14,567 nucleotides of DNA from UBA1231 sp045652765 (GCA_045652765.1 JAZOLG010000045.1:1-14567); one strand, 5' to 3'; positions 1 through 6,034 are shown, counted from the first letter of the stretch. Notes: generated from the sequence alone by a model not told the origin. Translations and numbers: made by a program.

Positions 1-2
1 GG

Positions 3-701
3 ATTCGTGGATCTAATTATGAAATTATTAATTTCGAACATAATGGAGAATTAATTTATAGTTTAGAACAATTTAAAGCAGATTATAACCCTAATATATA
101 TATTATTGGTATAGGTGTAGCATCATTAGTTTTTATTGGATTAATAGTTGTTGGATTAATACTATTATTTAAGAATAAGCCTGTGAATGATGTTGCTAAA
201 TTTGTTTTATTGCATAAAGATAAATATGGTTTAACAGATGAACAAGTAGAAGAGGTTATAAAACAATTTGAGTTTTCTCCTAAAGAAACAAAATTAGATA
301 AACCTAGAGAGGAAATATATAAATTATTTAAAGATACTATATATGTCAAAAATAACAGAACATATACATCTGGTTTAGAATTAGTAGAAAATGATAAGTA
401 TGGAGAAATATTTTTTGATGTATTAGCTGATACTGTTTCGGAAAATGAATTGAAAGTAATATATGATGATTGTGTAAAAGATGATGGAGCAATATATTTA
501 ATCTATCAAATAAATAATAAAAAAGCAGTAATTAATATATATGATGATGAGGTAACTAAACTATTTAATATTGATGAAACTACATTATATTTTATAAATA
601 CAAAGAAAAGTGAACCAACTAAAAAAGAAATTAATGAGTTTTTAATACAAGTAGAATACCATAATAAGTATGAAGAAAATATATTTTTCATCAAAAAATA
701 G
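3..701 (+). CDS. C-terminal part of a single-pass membrane protein, unknown function
   Basis: The reading frame is open from the window edge, so the real start lies upstream; the GTG at 183 is internal. The visible 232 residues begin with a polar stretch of about 30 residues, then a hydrophobic segment (window residues about 33-56, beginning YIIGIGVAS) followed by K-N-K. They continue with about 170 residues rich in Asp, Glu, Lys and Asn. The positive residues after the hydrophobic segment suggest the large C-terminal part is cytosolic and the N-terminal part is outside. I recognise no family and see no catalytic motif. A hairpin at 804-837 follows the TAG stop. Confidence is high that this is a real coding sequence and low for any role. 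Confidence 0.75.
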   Translation: MRGSNYEIINFEHNGELIYSLEQFKADYNPNIYIIGIGVASLVFIGLIVVGLILLFKNKPVNDVAKFVLLHKDKYGLTDEQVEEVIKQFEFSPKETKLDKPREEIYKLFKDTIYVKNNRTYTSGLELVENDKYGEIFFDVLADTVSENELKVIYDDCVKDDGAIYLIYQINNKKAVINIYDDEVTKLFNIDETTLYFINTKKSEPTKKEINEFLIQVEYHNKYEENIFFIKK

Positions 702-803
702 TATATCATTAATATATATTAGGTTAAATTGAAATTTCAAAGTTCGGAATTAAATTTTCCATTTTTCCGTACATTTCTAAAGTAATCCCGCTTCATTAGT
801 TTA

Positions 804-850
804 AAAATCCCGTAAAATTTAAAAATTACGGAATTTTATTGATTTTTTAA
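804..850 (+). terminator. Hairpin terminator after the membrane-protein gene
   Basis: AAAAT-C-CCGTAA (804-815) pairs with TTACGG-A-ATTTT (826-837), with one C/A mismatch and a 10-nt loop. T-rich sequence follows, including TTTTTT at 843-848. It plausibly ends transcription from the first gene. It lies upstream of a second terminator inside the boundary repeat, so this intergenic gap holds two terminators in tandem. Confidence 0.55.
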
Positions 851-857
851 GGTTCCG

Positions 858-944
858 GACACGGGTATCGTAGGGTACGCCCCTAGTCCACCAATAGAAC
901 ACACGTCACTTTATTGAAAAATGAAGTCGCTTTTTTATTTTATA
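858..944 (+). repeat. Boundary repeat, copy 1 (36-nt CTAGTCCACCA segment plus terminator)
   Basis: A 36-nt segment runs from GAC (858) to the A of CTAGTCCACCA (893). It is followed by ATAGAACACAC, a weak hairpin (about 905-930, with one C/C mismatch) and TTTTTTATTTT. Positions 883-944 match 2812-2873 with about seven differences in 62. The CCA end plus a terminator resembles the 3' end of a tRNA or tmRNA gene. However, the 25 nt before the acceptor-like part do not form a normal 17-nt T arm, so a tRNA call is not supported. Confidence 0.7.
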
Positions 945-961
945 AAAATTTGTTTTTTGTA

Positions 962-990
962 TTGACAACGTAGTGACACTATGGTAAAAT
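962..990 (+). promoter_or_regulatory. Promoter of the RelB-fusion/RhuM operon
   Basis: TTGACA (962-967), a 17-nt spacer and TAAAAT (985-990) form a near-consensus vegetative promoter. The transcript would start at about 997, giving a very short leader before the GGAGG at 1002-1006 and the ATG at 1014. Confidence 0.8.
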
Positions 991-998
991 GAAAGTGT
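972..998 (+). promoter_or_regulatory. Candidate RHH operator
   Basis: The palindrome AGTG-A-CACT (972-980) lies in the promoter spacer. A further AGTGT (994-998) lies just past the -10 box, so ACACT (976-980) and AGTGT flank the -10 as an inverted repeat. RelB/DinJ-type ribbon-helix-helix antitoxins normally bind short repeated half-sites over their own promoter. The first gene of this operon begins with such a domain, so autorepression is a reasonable inference. Confidence 0.45.
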
Positions 999-1013
999 TA
1001 TGGAGGTAGCGAT

Positions 1014-1646
1014 ATGAGCTATATACAAATTAGAATTGATGATGAATTAAAAGAAGAATCTGTAAAATTATTTAATGAATTAGGTTTGGATTTATCTACA
1101 GCAATCCGTCTTTTCCTAAAGAAAACTGTAGATGACAAAAAAATGCCCTTTAAATTAAAAGGCAAGGGACGTGATGATTCTAAAGATGTTAAATATCGAT
1201 TAAGAGCCGATGTAATGGTACCACCTAATACTAATCCATTTGAAGTAATGGATGAATTTATCCGTGTGTGCACTGAGAATGAATGGTATTGTTTAGGTGG
1301 CGGAGTACAATATCCTAATAAAGTCTTGACTCTTTCAAAACCTGATGATGACATATATTATCACGGTTCACCATTTAAAATTGAAACTTTAAAAGAAGGA
1401 TTTGATTTTACTCCTTTTAAAGAACTTGCAATTGCATTTGGAAGTAAACCATCACATCTATCTATTAATGAGGGGAAAGTTAGCCATGATGGCATTAAAT
1501 ATCCTGTATATTTATATCAAATTGATGAGGTTATAAAACTCGATGAAGATTTTATTAATCATCCTAATTCAGCATTTGATAAAGGAATGGAATTCCGTAC
1601 TAAACGTGATTTAAAATTAAAGTTAATAGATGTTATTAATGAGTAG
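1014..1646 (+). CDS. RelB/DinJ-type antitoxin domain fused to YggL-like and possible ART-like regions
   Basis: A protein of 210 residues. Residues 1-48 (IQIRIDDELKEES... through LSTAIRLFLKK) match the RelB/DinJ ribbon-helix-helix pattern, in which the N-terminal strand contacts DNA. Residues about 60-100 (VMDEFIRVCTENEWYCLGGG) resemble the DUF469/YggL fold core. Residues 113-210 begin YYHGSPFKIETL, include TPFKELAIAFGSKPS and end near GMEFRTKRDLKLKL. The early HGS (H117) and late Glu (E193) recall the H...E layout of ADP-ribosyltransferase folds, but this part is only a suggestion. The start is fixed by GGAGG at 1002-1006. The stop lies nine bases before the RhuM ATG, so the two are co-transcribed. 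Normal RelB proteins are about 80-100 residues, so this fusion is unusual. Confidence 0.7.
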   Translation: MSYIQIRIDDELKEESVKLFNELGLDLSTAIRLFLKKTVDDKKMPFKLKGKGRDDSKDVKYRLRADVMVPPNTNPFEVMDEFIRVCTENEWYCLGGGVQYPNKVLTLSKPDDDIYYHGSPFKIETLKEGFDFTPFKELAIAFGSKPSHLSINEGKVSHDGIKYPVYLYQIDEVIKLDEDFINHPNSAFDKGMEFRTKRDLKLKLIDVINE

Positions 1647-1655
1647 GTGAACATT

Positions 1656-2654
1656 ATGGAAAAACAATATGGTCAAATTATTATATATAAGACACCTGAT
1701 GGCAATACAAAATTAGAAGTTAAATTTTATGAAGATACTGTTTGGTTATCACAAGAACAACTTGTAGAACTTTACGGGTCTAGTAAATCAAATATTAGTG
1801 AACATATAAAACACATATTTGAAGAAAATGAACTTGATGAAAATTCAGTTGTTCGGAATTTCCGAACAACTGCTAAAGATGGTAAACATTATAATGTAAA
1901 ATATTATAATCTTGAAATGATTATAGCCATTGGTTATAGAGTAAGAAGTAATATTGGAACTAACTTTAGAAAATGGGCAACAAGCACGTTAAATGAGTAT
2001 ATAGTTAAAGGTTTCGCAATAAACGATGATTTATTAAAACGTGCTGGCGGAGGAAGATACTTTAAAGAACTACTTGCAAGAATTAGAGATATTAGATCTA
2101 GTGAAAGAGTATTTTGGAGACAAGTTCTTGATATATTTGCAACATCGATTGATTATGATCCTAAACTGGAAGTATCACAAGAGTTTTTTAAAACTGTACA
2201 AAACAAAATGCACTGGGCAACTCATGGTCATACTGCTGCAGAAATAATAGTAGAAAGAGCAAATGCTAAAAGAGATTTTATGGGTTTGACTTCATTTGAT
2301 GGGGATTACCCAACAAAAGAAGATGCTGAAATTGCTAAAAACTATTTATCAAAAGACGAACTAGATACACTAAATAGAATTGTTTCATTATATTTAGATT
2401 TTGCTGAACTTATGGCAAAAGAAGAAAAGCCAATGACAATGAAGGATTGGATAGAACAGCTTGATTATTTTCTAAAAATGAGTAGAAAAGATATATTAAC
2501 AGGAAGTGGAACTGTATCACATATTAAAGCATTAGAACATGCTAGAAAAGAATATAATGATTTTAGTAAGAGAATTTTAACAAATCCAACTGAAAATGAA
2601 AAATTATATTTTGATAAACTACAACAGTTAATGTTAATAGATAAAAAGGATTAG
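1656..2654 (+). CDS. RhuM-family protein
   Basis: This 332-residue protein has the full layout of the Virulence_RhuM family. The N-terminal part (residues 1-110) reads QIIIYKTPDG, VWLSQEQLVELY, SVVRNFRTTAKDGK and YNLEMIIAIGYRVRSN. It is followed by GRYFKELLARIRDIRSSE and a helical C-terminal region with HWATHGHTAAEII. RhuM was named from a Salmonella pathogenicity island. The molecular function is not established, but the N-terminus resembles phage antirepressor/BRO-type DNA-binding modules and members are common near toxin-antitoxin and mobile loci. I chose ATG 1656 over the in-frame GTG 1647 because AGGTGA (1645-1650) sits correctly for it. It is the second gene of the operon starting at 1014. 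Codons 64-73 contain a perfect 27-nt palindrome. Confidence 0.88.
   Translation: MEKQYGQIIIYKTPDGNTKLEVKFYEDTVWLSQEQLVELYGSSKSNISEHIKHIFEENELDENSVVRNFRTTAKDGKHYNVKYYNLEMIIAIGYRVRSNIGTNFRKWATSTLNEYIVKGFAINDDLLKRAGGGRYFKELLARIRDIRSSERVFWRQVLDIFATSIDYDPKLEVSQEFFKTVQNKMHWATHGHTAAEIIVERANAKRDFMGLTSFDGDYPTKEDAEIAKNYLSKDELDTLNRIVSLYLDFAELMAKEEKPMTMKDWIEQLDYFLKMSRKDILTGSGTVSHIKALEHARKEYNDFSKRILTNPTENEKLYFDKLQQLMLIDKKD
1846..1872. repeat. 27-nt perfect palindrome inside the RhuM gene
   Basis: Two 13-nt arms around a central T (1859), CAGTTGTTCGGAA and its exact complement. It encodes the conserved SVVRNFRTT stretch, so protein constraint could explain part of it, but synonymous positions also match. 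The outer half-sites are AGTTGT (1847-1852) and ACAACT (1866-1871), separated by 13 nt. The same half-sites with the same spacing occur over the -35 of the gene at 3028. Confidence 0.8.
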
Positions 2655-2737
2655 TTTTCTGATTTTTAAATACTAATGATAGTAACATTATTATTTTCCG
2701 CATTATGCTAAAGCATTTTGTTTCAATAATTAAAATT

Positions 2738-2765
2738 CCCGGTTTTCATAAAGAAACCGGGATTT
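2738..2765 (+). terminator. Hairpin after RhuM
   Basis: CCCGGTTT (2738-2745) and AAACCGGG (2754-2761) form a perfect 8-bp stem with an 8-nt loop. The following ATTTATTTG is T-rich but not a clean U tract. It is GC-richer than its surroundings and probably ends the operon starting at 1014. A second terminator in the boundary repeat lies about 100 nt further on. Confidence 0.7.
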
Positions 2766-2786
2766 ATTTGTAATTTTAATAAAAAT

Positions 2787-2873
2787 GACGTGTATACAGA
2801 CAAGTAATCGCCTAGTCCACCATTAGAACACACACCACTTTGTTGAAAGATGAAGTGGCTTTTTTATTTTGTA
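2787..2873 (+). repeat. Boundary repeat, copy 2
   Basis: It has the same layout as the copy at 858: 36 nt from GAC (2787) to the A of CTAGTCCACCA (2822), then TTAGAACACAC. A better-preserved hairpin follows, CCACTT (2835-2840) with AAGTGG (2853-2858), and TTTTTT. It directly precedes a 42-nt stretch (2866-2907) shared with 7530-7570. With copy 1 it flanks the RelB-fusion/RhuM cassette as a direct repeat 1929 bp apart. Confidence 0.75.
2835..2865 (+). terminator. Rho-independent terminator in boundary copy 2
   Basis: Stem CCACTT/AAGTGG, extendable by one T-G pair, with a loop of about 10 nt, then CTTTTTT. The stem is conserved in position in all boundary copies while its sequence differs. Confidence 0.7.
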
Positions 2874-2907
2874 GTAAATTTTTGTATAGTTTTGTATAAT
2901 TAGGTAA
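2866..2907 (+). repeat. Shared flank with TATAAT box, copy A
   Basis: ATTTTGTAGTAAATTT (2866-2881) recurs exactly at 7530-7545. In both places a TATAATTA(G/A)GTAA block follows at nearly the same distance (TATAAT at 2895-2900 and 7558-7563). It may be a copied promoter region, although the -35 is poor. Confidence 0.6.
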
Positions 2908-2966
2908 TTTAACTAAAAGTATCAAAAAGTTTTATTAATGATTGTTTTTTGAATTGCAATTATTTG

Positions 2967-3011
2967 AGTTGTACTCATTTTGTGGACAACTGAAAAGAAT
3001 TATGATAGAAT
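2967..3011 (+). promoter_or_regulatory. Promoter and candidate operator of the BRO-N/Fic gene
   Basis: TGGACA (2983-2988), a 17-nt spacer and TAGAAT (3006-3011) form the promoter. An inverted repeat, AGTTGT (2967-2972) and ACAACT (2986-2991), overlaps the -35 box, so a bound protein would block polymerase. The half-sites and 13-nt gap equal those of the palindrome inside the RhuM gene. Confidence 0.65.
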
Positions 3012-3027
3012 ATATTTGGTGATTTAA

Positions 3028-3885
3028 ATGAAACAAAAAACATCAATTCGTTTTTTTAATAATGTTCCAATTCGTACCATATGGGATGAAGAATCATTAA
3101 GTTGGTGGTATTCAGCTGTTGACCTGATTAATGCAATAACAAATTCAACTAATTCAAGAAGATATTGGAATACTTTAAAGAGTAGAAACAATTATTTGAA
3201 AGAATTTATTAAGGTATGTAAACTTACTTCTCGTGATGGTAAAAGATATTTAACAGATATTATTGCTGAAGAAGGAATAAAACAAGTATTATTATTGATT
3301 CGATATAAGAATAATGATACACTCACAAAATGGCTTAAAGGTTTAATGAATCCATTAGATGAGCAAAGCAAAGAAAAAGCTTATGAATTACTAGAGAGTC
3401 ATATATTAGATGACATTGAAGTGGGTACCACAAAAGGATTGCAACAAATACATGCTTACATATTTGGTGGTTTATACGGTTTTGCTGGAAAAATAAGAGA
3501 AAAAAATATTTCTAAAGGTGGCTTCATTTTCGCAAATGTAATTTATTTAGAAGAAACATTAAAACAAATTGACAATATGAAAGAAGACACATTAGAAAAT
3601 ATAATAGCTAAATATGTTGAAATGAATATTGCACATCCATTTATGGAAGGAAATGGAAGATCAACAAGAATATGGCTTGATTTAATTTTAAAGAAAAACT
3701 TAAAAGTTTGTGTCGATTGGAGTAAAATTAACAAAAAAGACTATTTAGAAGCAATGGAAAAATCATCTACTTCATCAGAAAAAATATGTTTATTGATAAA
3801 AGGTGCTTTAACGGATAAAGTTAATGATAGAGAATTGTTTTTAAAAGGTATAGATTATTCTTATTATTATGAAGAAGTCGACTAA
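3028..3885 (+). CDS. Fic-domain protein with BRO-N/antirepressor-like N-terminus
   Basis: A protein of 285 residues. Residues 1-110 (IRFFNNVPIRTIWDEE, WWYSAVDLINAI, TSRDGKRYLTDIIAEEGIKQVL) resemble BRO-N/phage antirepressor-type DNA-binding modules. Residues about 115-265 form a Fic domain with the substrate-binding flap GKIREKNISKGGFIFA (154-169) and the catalytic motif HPFMEGNGR (203-211), including the nucleophile-activating His203. Fic enzymes usually transfer AMP from ATP to a hydroxyl group of a target protein. I find no [ST]xxxE[GN] inhibitory helix in the protein, and no small antitoxin gene lies beside it. Control may therefore rest on the DNA-binding part acting on the operator at 2967-2991, which is inference. 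GGTGAT at 3018-3023 supports the ATG. It stands alone between two boundary repeats. Confidence 0.85.
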   Translation: MKQKTSIRFFNNVPIRTIWDEESLSWWYSAVDLINAITNSTNSRRYWNTLKSRNNYLKEFIKVCKLTSRDGKRYLTDIIAEEGIKQVLLLIRYKNNDTLTKWLKGLMNPLDEQSKEKAYELLESHILDDIEVGTTKGLQQIHAYIFGGLYGFAGKIREKNISKGGFIFANVIYLEETLKQIDNMKEDTLENIIAKYVEMNIAHPFMEGNGRSTRIWLDLILKKNLKVCVDWSKINKKDYLEAMEKSSTSSEKICLLIKGALTDKVNDRELFLKGIDYSYYYEEVD

Positions 3886-3935
3886 ACTATTTATCTCGTT
3901 GAATTAATTTAATTATTTTTTATTTATACAAAAGA

Positions 3936-4017
3936 GACGTGGGTATTGTCAAGTAATTCCCTAGTCCACCATTTAAGAAGATTAGGTTTGATACAATATA
4001 TCAAGCCTTTTTTATTT
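3936..4017 (+). repeat. Boundary repeat, copy 3, with terminator
   Basis: Again 36 nt run from GAC (3936) to the A of CTAGTCCACCA (3971); GGGTATT and AATTCCC inside it can pair. The following hairpin has different sequence from copies 1 and 2: AGGTTTGATA (3984-3993) with TATCAAGCCT (3999-4008), a 10-bp stem with one T-G pair, then TTTTTTATTT. Conservation of the CTAGTCCACCA core and of the layout, but not of the hairpin sequence, argues for a functional end rather than simple recent duplication. Confidence 0.7.
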
Positions 4018-4020
4018 GCT

Positions 4021-4160
4021 TTTTAAGACTGCCTCCTATATTACGCTATGTAATGGTGTTGCACCGCATTCATGTATCTATGGGCGGTAATAGATAGCTG
4101 TACGCAGATTATGGCAGTTAATCAGGTGAGGATCCTACCCAACGAAAGTGGAGTCTTTTT
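4021..4160 (+). ncRNA. Candidate structured RNA, family not recognised
   Basis: This non-coding block is visibly GC-richer than its surroundings and very rich in local pairing. AAGACT (4025-4030) pairs with AGTCTT (4152-4157) followed by T's. Inside are hairpins ATTAC/GTAAT (4040-4054), GGTG-TTG-CACC (4055-4065), TATCTAT/ATAGATA (4075-4096), CTG-TACG-CAG (4098-4107), a GGT-AGG/CCT-ACC element (4125-4139) and a GAAA-capped stem (4139-4151). ACTGCC (4028-4033) could instead pair with GGCAGT (4113-4118), an alternative that excludes the outer stem. No ORF of note covers it and I see no clear promoter upstream. It could be a stand-alone small RNA or a leader. Strand is inferred from the terminal T run and the surrounding gene direction. 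Confidence 0.5.
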
Positions 4161-4176
4161 GGTTGTCTCGCATTAA

Positions 4177-4205
4177 TGGACATTTTAATTATTTTTTGAT
4201 ATAAT
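4177..4205 (+). promoter_or_regulatory. Promoter of the GNAT/kinase-like/DinB-like operon
   Basis: TGGACA (4177-4182), a 17-nt spacer and TATAAT (4200-4205). It lies between the structured block and the acetyltransferase gene, so the operon does not need to include that block in its leader. Confidence 0.75.
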
Positions 4206-4225
4206 TTATATGGTAAAAATTGACT

Positions 4226-4247
4226 GATAAATTAGAATTTGTAGGTG
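4226..4247 (+). repeat. 22-nt repeated leader with ribosome binding site, copy 1
   Basis: It begins GATAAATTAGAA and ends GTAGGTG, and is identical to 5357-5378. Both copies sit directly before a start codon and supply its AGGTG ribosome binding site. A 12-nt partial copy (TAAATTAGAATT) occurs near 4783, at the end of the acetyltransferase gene. Confidence 0.8.
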
Positions 4248-4253
4248 AGTGTA

Positions 4254-4784
4254 ATGAATGTAAAATTAATTAAACTGACAAAAGAATATTATAATCAATT
4301 AGCGGAAATGATTGATGAATGGAAGATAGATCAAGAAGTCAATCATACAAACCATTCACCTTGGGCTATATTTAAAAATGATTATCATGACTTTGATTAT
4401 TATTTAGAAAACCTAGAATTAAGCGAACCTAAAGATGGCAAAGTTCCAGATTCGGTGTTTTTCTTATTAGATGAAGAAAGAAATATTTTACTTGGTGCTG
4501 TAAACATTAGACATTATCTAAATGATTATCTTTTACAATATGCTGGACATATTGGGGATGGGATTAGACCATCAGAACGAAGAAAAGGCTATGCTACCGA
4601 GATGATTCGTTTATCATTAATTGAATGTAGAAAACTAGGAATTTCAAAAGTATTAATGGTGTGTGATAAGTCTAATATAGCATCCGCAAAATCTATAATT
4701 AAAAATGGTGGAATATTAGAAAATGAATTTTTTGATGAAGATGGAGAAGTTCAACAAAGATTTTGGATTAAATTAGAAAGCTAA
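4254..4784 (+). CDS. GNAT-family N-acetyltransferase
   Basis: The 176-residue protein carries the acetyl-CoA binding motif of the family: GHIGDGIRPSERRKGYATEM (residues 98-117), with the pyrophosphate-binding RRKGYA loop at 109-114. Downstream LGISKVLMVCDKSNIASAKSIIKNGG is typical of the COG3981-like branch of predicted acetyltransferases. It would transfer an acetyl group from acetyl-CoA to an amine; the substrate is unknown. I chose ATG 4254 over GTG 4245 because AGGTGA (4243-4248) is correctly spaced for it and would be consumed by the earlier start. It is the first gene of an operon with a kinase-like and a DinB-like protein, a grouping seen in accessory or resistance-type clusters (inference). 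Confidence 0.85.
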   Translation: MNVKLIKLTKEYYNQLAEMIDEWKIDQEVNHTNHSPWAIFKNDYHDFDYYLENLELSEPKDGKVPDSVFFLLDEERNILLGAVNIRHYLNDYLLQYAGHIGDGIRPSERRKGYATEMIRLSLIECRKLGISKVLMVCDKSNIASAKSIIKNGGILENEFFDEDGEVQQRFWIKLES

Positions 4785-4817
4785 ATTAGAATTAATCGAG
4801 TAGATGGAGGAGTTAAA

Positions 4818-5354
4818 GTGAAATTAGTATTAATTGTAGGCTCAGGCGCTGTAGGTAAAATGACAGTTGGGCAAGAATTGATGAAGATAACAGATTTAAG
4901 GTTATTTCATAATCATATGATGATAGAGCCAGTTATTGATATTTTTGGATATTTTAAAGGTGATACAATTCTTAAATTGCGTGAAATTATATTTGATGAC
5001 TTCACTAAAAGTGATTGCTACGGAATGATTCACACTTTAATGTGGGCATTTGATATGGAGTCAGATTGGGAATATGTTGAAAATCTTGTCAGTAAATTTG
5101 ATGAAGTGTACTGTATAGAATTAATAGCTTCACAAGAAGTTCGTCTTGAACGAAATAAAACAGAAAATAGATTAATTAATAAAGTTTCAAAACGTGATAT
5201 AGAAGCATCTAACAAACGTTTATTGAAAGAAGATTTACATCGCCTTGTTAGTAATGAAGGTGAAATTCCTTTTAAAAATTATTTAAGAATAAATAATGAA
5301 AATATAGAAGCTAAAGACGTGGCTAAAATGATAAAAGAAACATTTAATCTTTAA
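4818..5354 (+). CDS. Small P-loop NTPase, shikimate kinase-like
   Basis: The protein has 178 residues. It opens with a beta strand and the P-loop GSGAVGKMT (residues 8-16), then LFHNHMMIEPV. This matches a widespread group of small hypothetical kinases with the GPPAVGKMTVG signature. The residue after the P-loop Lys is Met rather than Ser/Thr, with Thr one place later; that is typical of the group rather than damage. The C-terminal part (VYCIELIASQEVRLERNKTENR, KRDIEASNKRL) resembles the LID and base-binding parts of nucleoside or shikimate-type kinases. The phosphate acceptor is unknown. The start is GTG, placed by a strong GGAGGAG (4806-4812). It lies 33 nt after the acetyltransferase stop. 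Confidence 0.75.
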   Translation: MKLVLIVGSGAVGKMTVGQELMKITDLRLFHNHMMIEPVIDIFGYFKGDTILKLREIIFDDFTKSDCYGMIHTLMWAFDMESDWEYVENLVSKFDEVYCIELIASQEVRLERNKTENRLINKVSKRDIEASNKRLLKEDLHRLVSNEGEIPFKNYLRINNENIEAKDVAKMIKETFNL

Positions 5355-5356
5355 TA

Positions 5357-5378
5357 GATAAATTAGAATTTGTAGGTG
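5357..5378 (+). repeat. 22-nt repeated leader with ribosome binding site, copy 2
   Basis: Exact copy of 4226-4247, starting three bases after the TAA of the kinase-like gene. It provides AGGTG for the ATG at 5384. The following bases (TGTTTATGAATA against AGTGTAATGAATG) are also similar up to the start codon. Confidence 0.8.
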
Positions 5379-5383
5379 TGTTT

Positions 5384-6034
5384 ATGAATAAAGAGTGGTC
5401 AGAATTAAATAAAGAAGTTAAGATTTTATTGAATAAAAAATCATCATTTAAAGATGGAATTGATAAACTTATTGCACTTAGAAGTTTACTTTTTAATGAA
5501 TGGAAAAAAGCTATGATTGATTTATCTATTGAAGATTATTCAAATCAACCATTTTTGAATAGAGATGGATACGAATCTAAAACGATCGCATATTCTATTT
5601 TTCATGTGTTTAGAATAGAAGATATTGTATTTAATACATTGATAAATGATAGACCACAAATTTTTATTCGAGATGATTATCAATATAAGATGAATTCATC
5701 TATTATTACAACGGGAAATGAATTAAAAGGTGAAAGTATATCTGATTTTTCTAAAACACTAGTAATAGAGAAACTATGGGAATATGCTAAAAGTGTATTC
5801 GAAGAATCTAATGATTGGTTATCGTCAATTGAGTATGATGATTTGAAAACGGTTTATTCTGAAATTGATAAGAAAAAAATACGAAACACTAAGACAGTTG
5901 CAGAAAGTGAAATATGGTTAATTGATTATTGGTGTGGAAAAGATATAAAAGGATTATTAGGAATGCCTTTTTCACGTCATTGGATTATGCATTTGGAAGC
6001 TTCGCTTAGAATTAGAAATAGATTAGTTAGATAA
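5384..6034 (+). CDS. DinB-like four-helix protein
   Basis: A 216-residue, largely helical protein. SIFHVFRIEDIVFNTLI (residues 71-87) and MPFSRHWIMHLEASLRIRNRL (194-214) place His74, His199 and His203 in the manner of DinB/YfiT-type metal-binding four-helix bundles. Some DinB-superfamily members are thiol transferases or hydrolases (for example the bacillithiol transferase BstA), but no role can be assigned here. ATG 5384 is chosen over GTG 5378 because the GTG is part of the AGGTG ribosome binding site. It is the last gene of the operon and is closed by the terminator at 6093. Confidence 0.7.
   Translation: MNKEWSELNKEVKILLNKKSSFKDGIDKLIALRSLLFNEWKKAMIDLSIEDYSNQPFLNRDGYESKTIAYSIFHVFRIEDIVFNTLINDRPQIFIRDDYQYKMNSSIITTGNELKGESISDFSKTLVIEKLWEYAKSVFEESNDWLSSIEYDDLKTVYSEIDKKKIRNTKTVAESEIWLIDYWCGKDIKGLLGMPFSRHWIMHLEASLRIRNRLVR

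Noticed and set aside
858..893. Complete tRNA or tmRNA gene ending at CCA
   Set aside because: The 25 nt before the acceptor-like CTAGTCCACCA do not form a 17-nt T arm, and no D or anticodon arms or tmRNA 5' end are seen upstream. The same holds for the copies at 2787 and 3936.
1019..1354. Antisense reading frame opposite the RelB-fusion gene
   Set aside because: It has no start signal and mirrors the codon pattern of the real gene. The same reasoning excludes the other antisense frames across the window.
2041..2247. A 68-residue reading frame inside the RhuM gene on the same strand
   Set aside because: It is another frame of a well-conserved gene and has no ribosome binding site or family features.
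3773..3790. Possible inhibitory motif (STSSEK) in the BRO-N/Fic protein
   Set aside because: The residue after Glu is Lys rather than Gly or Asn, and the position right after the Fic core is not a clear match to class III.
4121..4139. AGGTGAGG..CCTA resembling the start of the M-box (magnesium) riboswitch
   Set aside because: Only this short stretch matches. The later conserved M-box parts are absent and the downstream gene is an acetyltransferase with its own promoter.
4839..4865. Damaged P-loop in the kinase-like protein (GKMT instead of GKS/T)
   Set aside because: GKMT after GPPAV-type sequence is, to my knowledge, the usual form in this group of small NTPases, so it is not evidence of decay.
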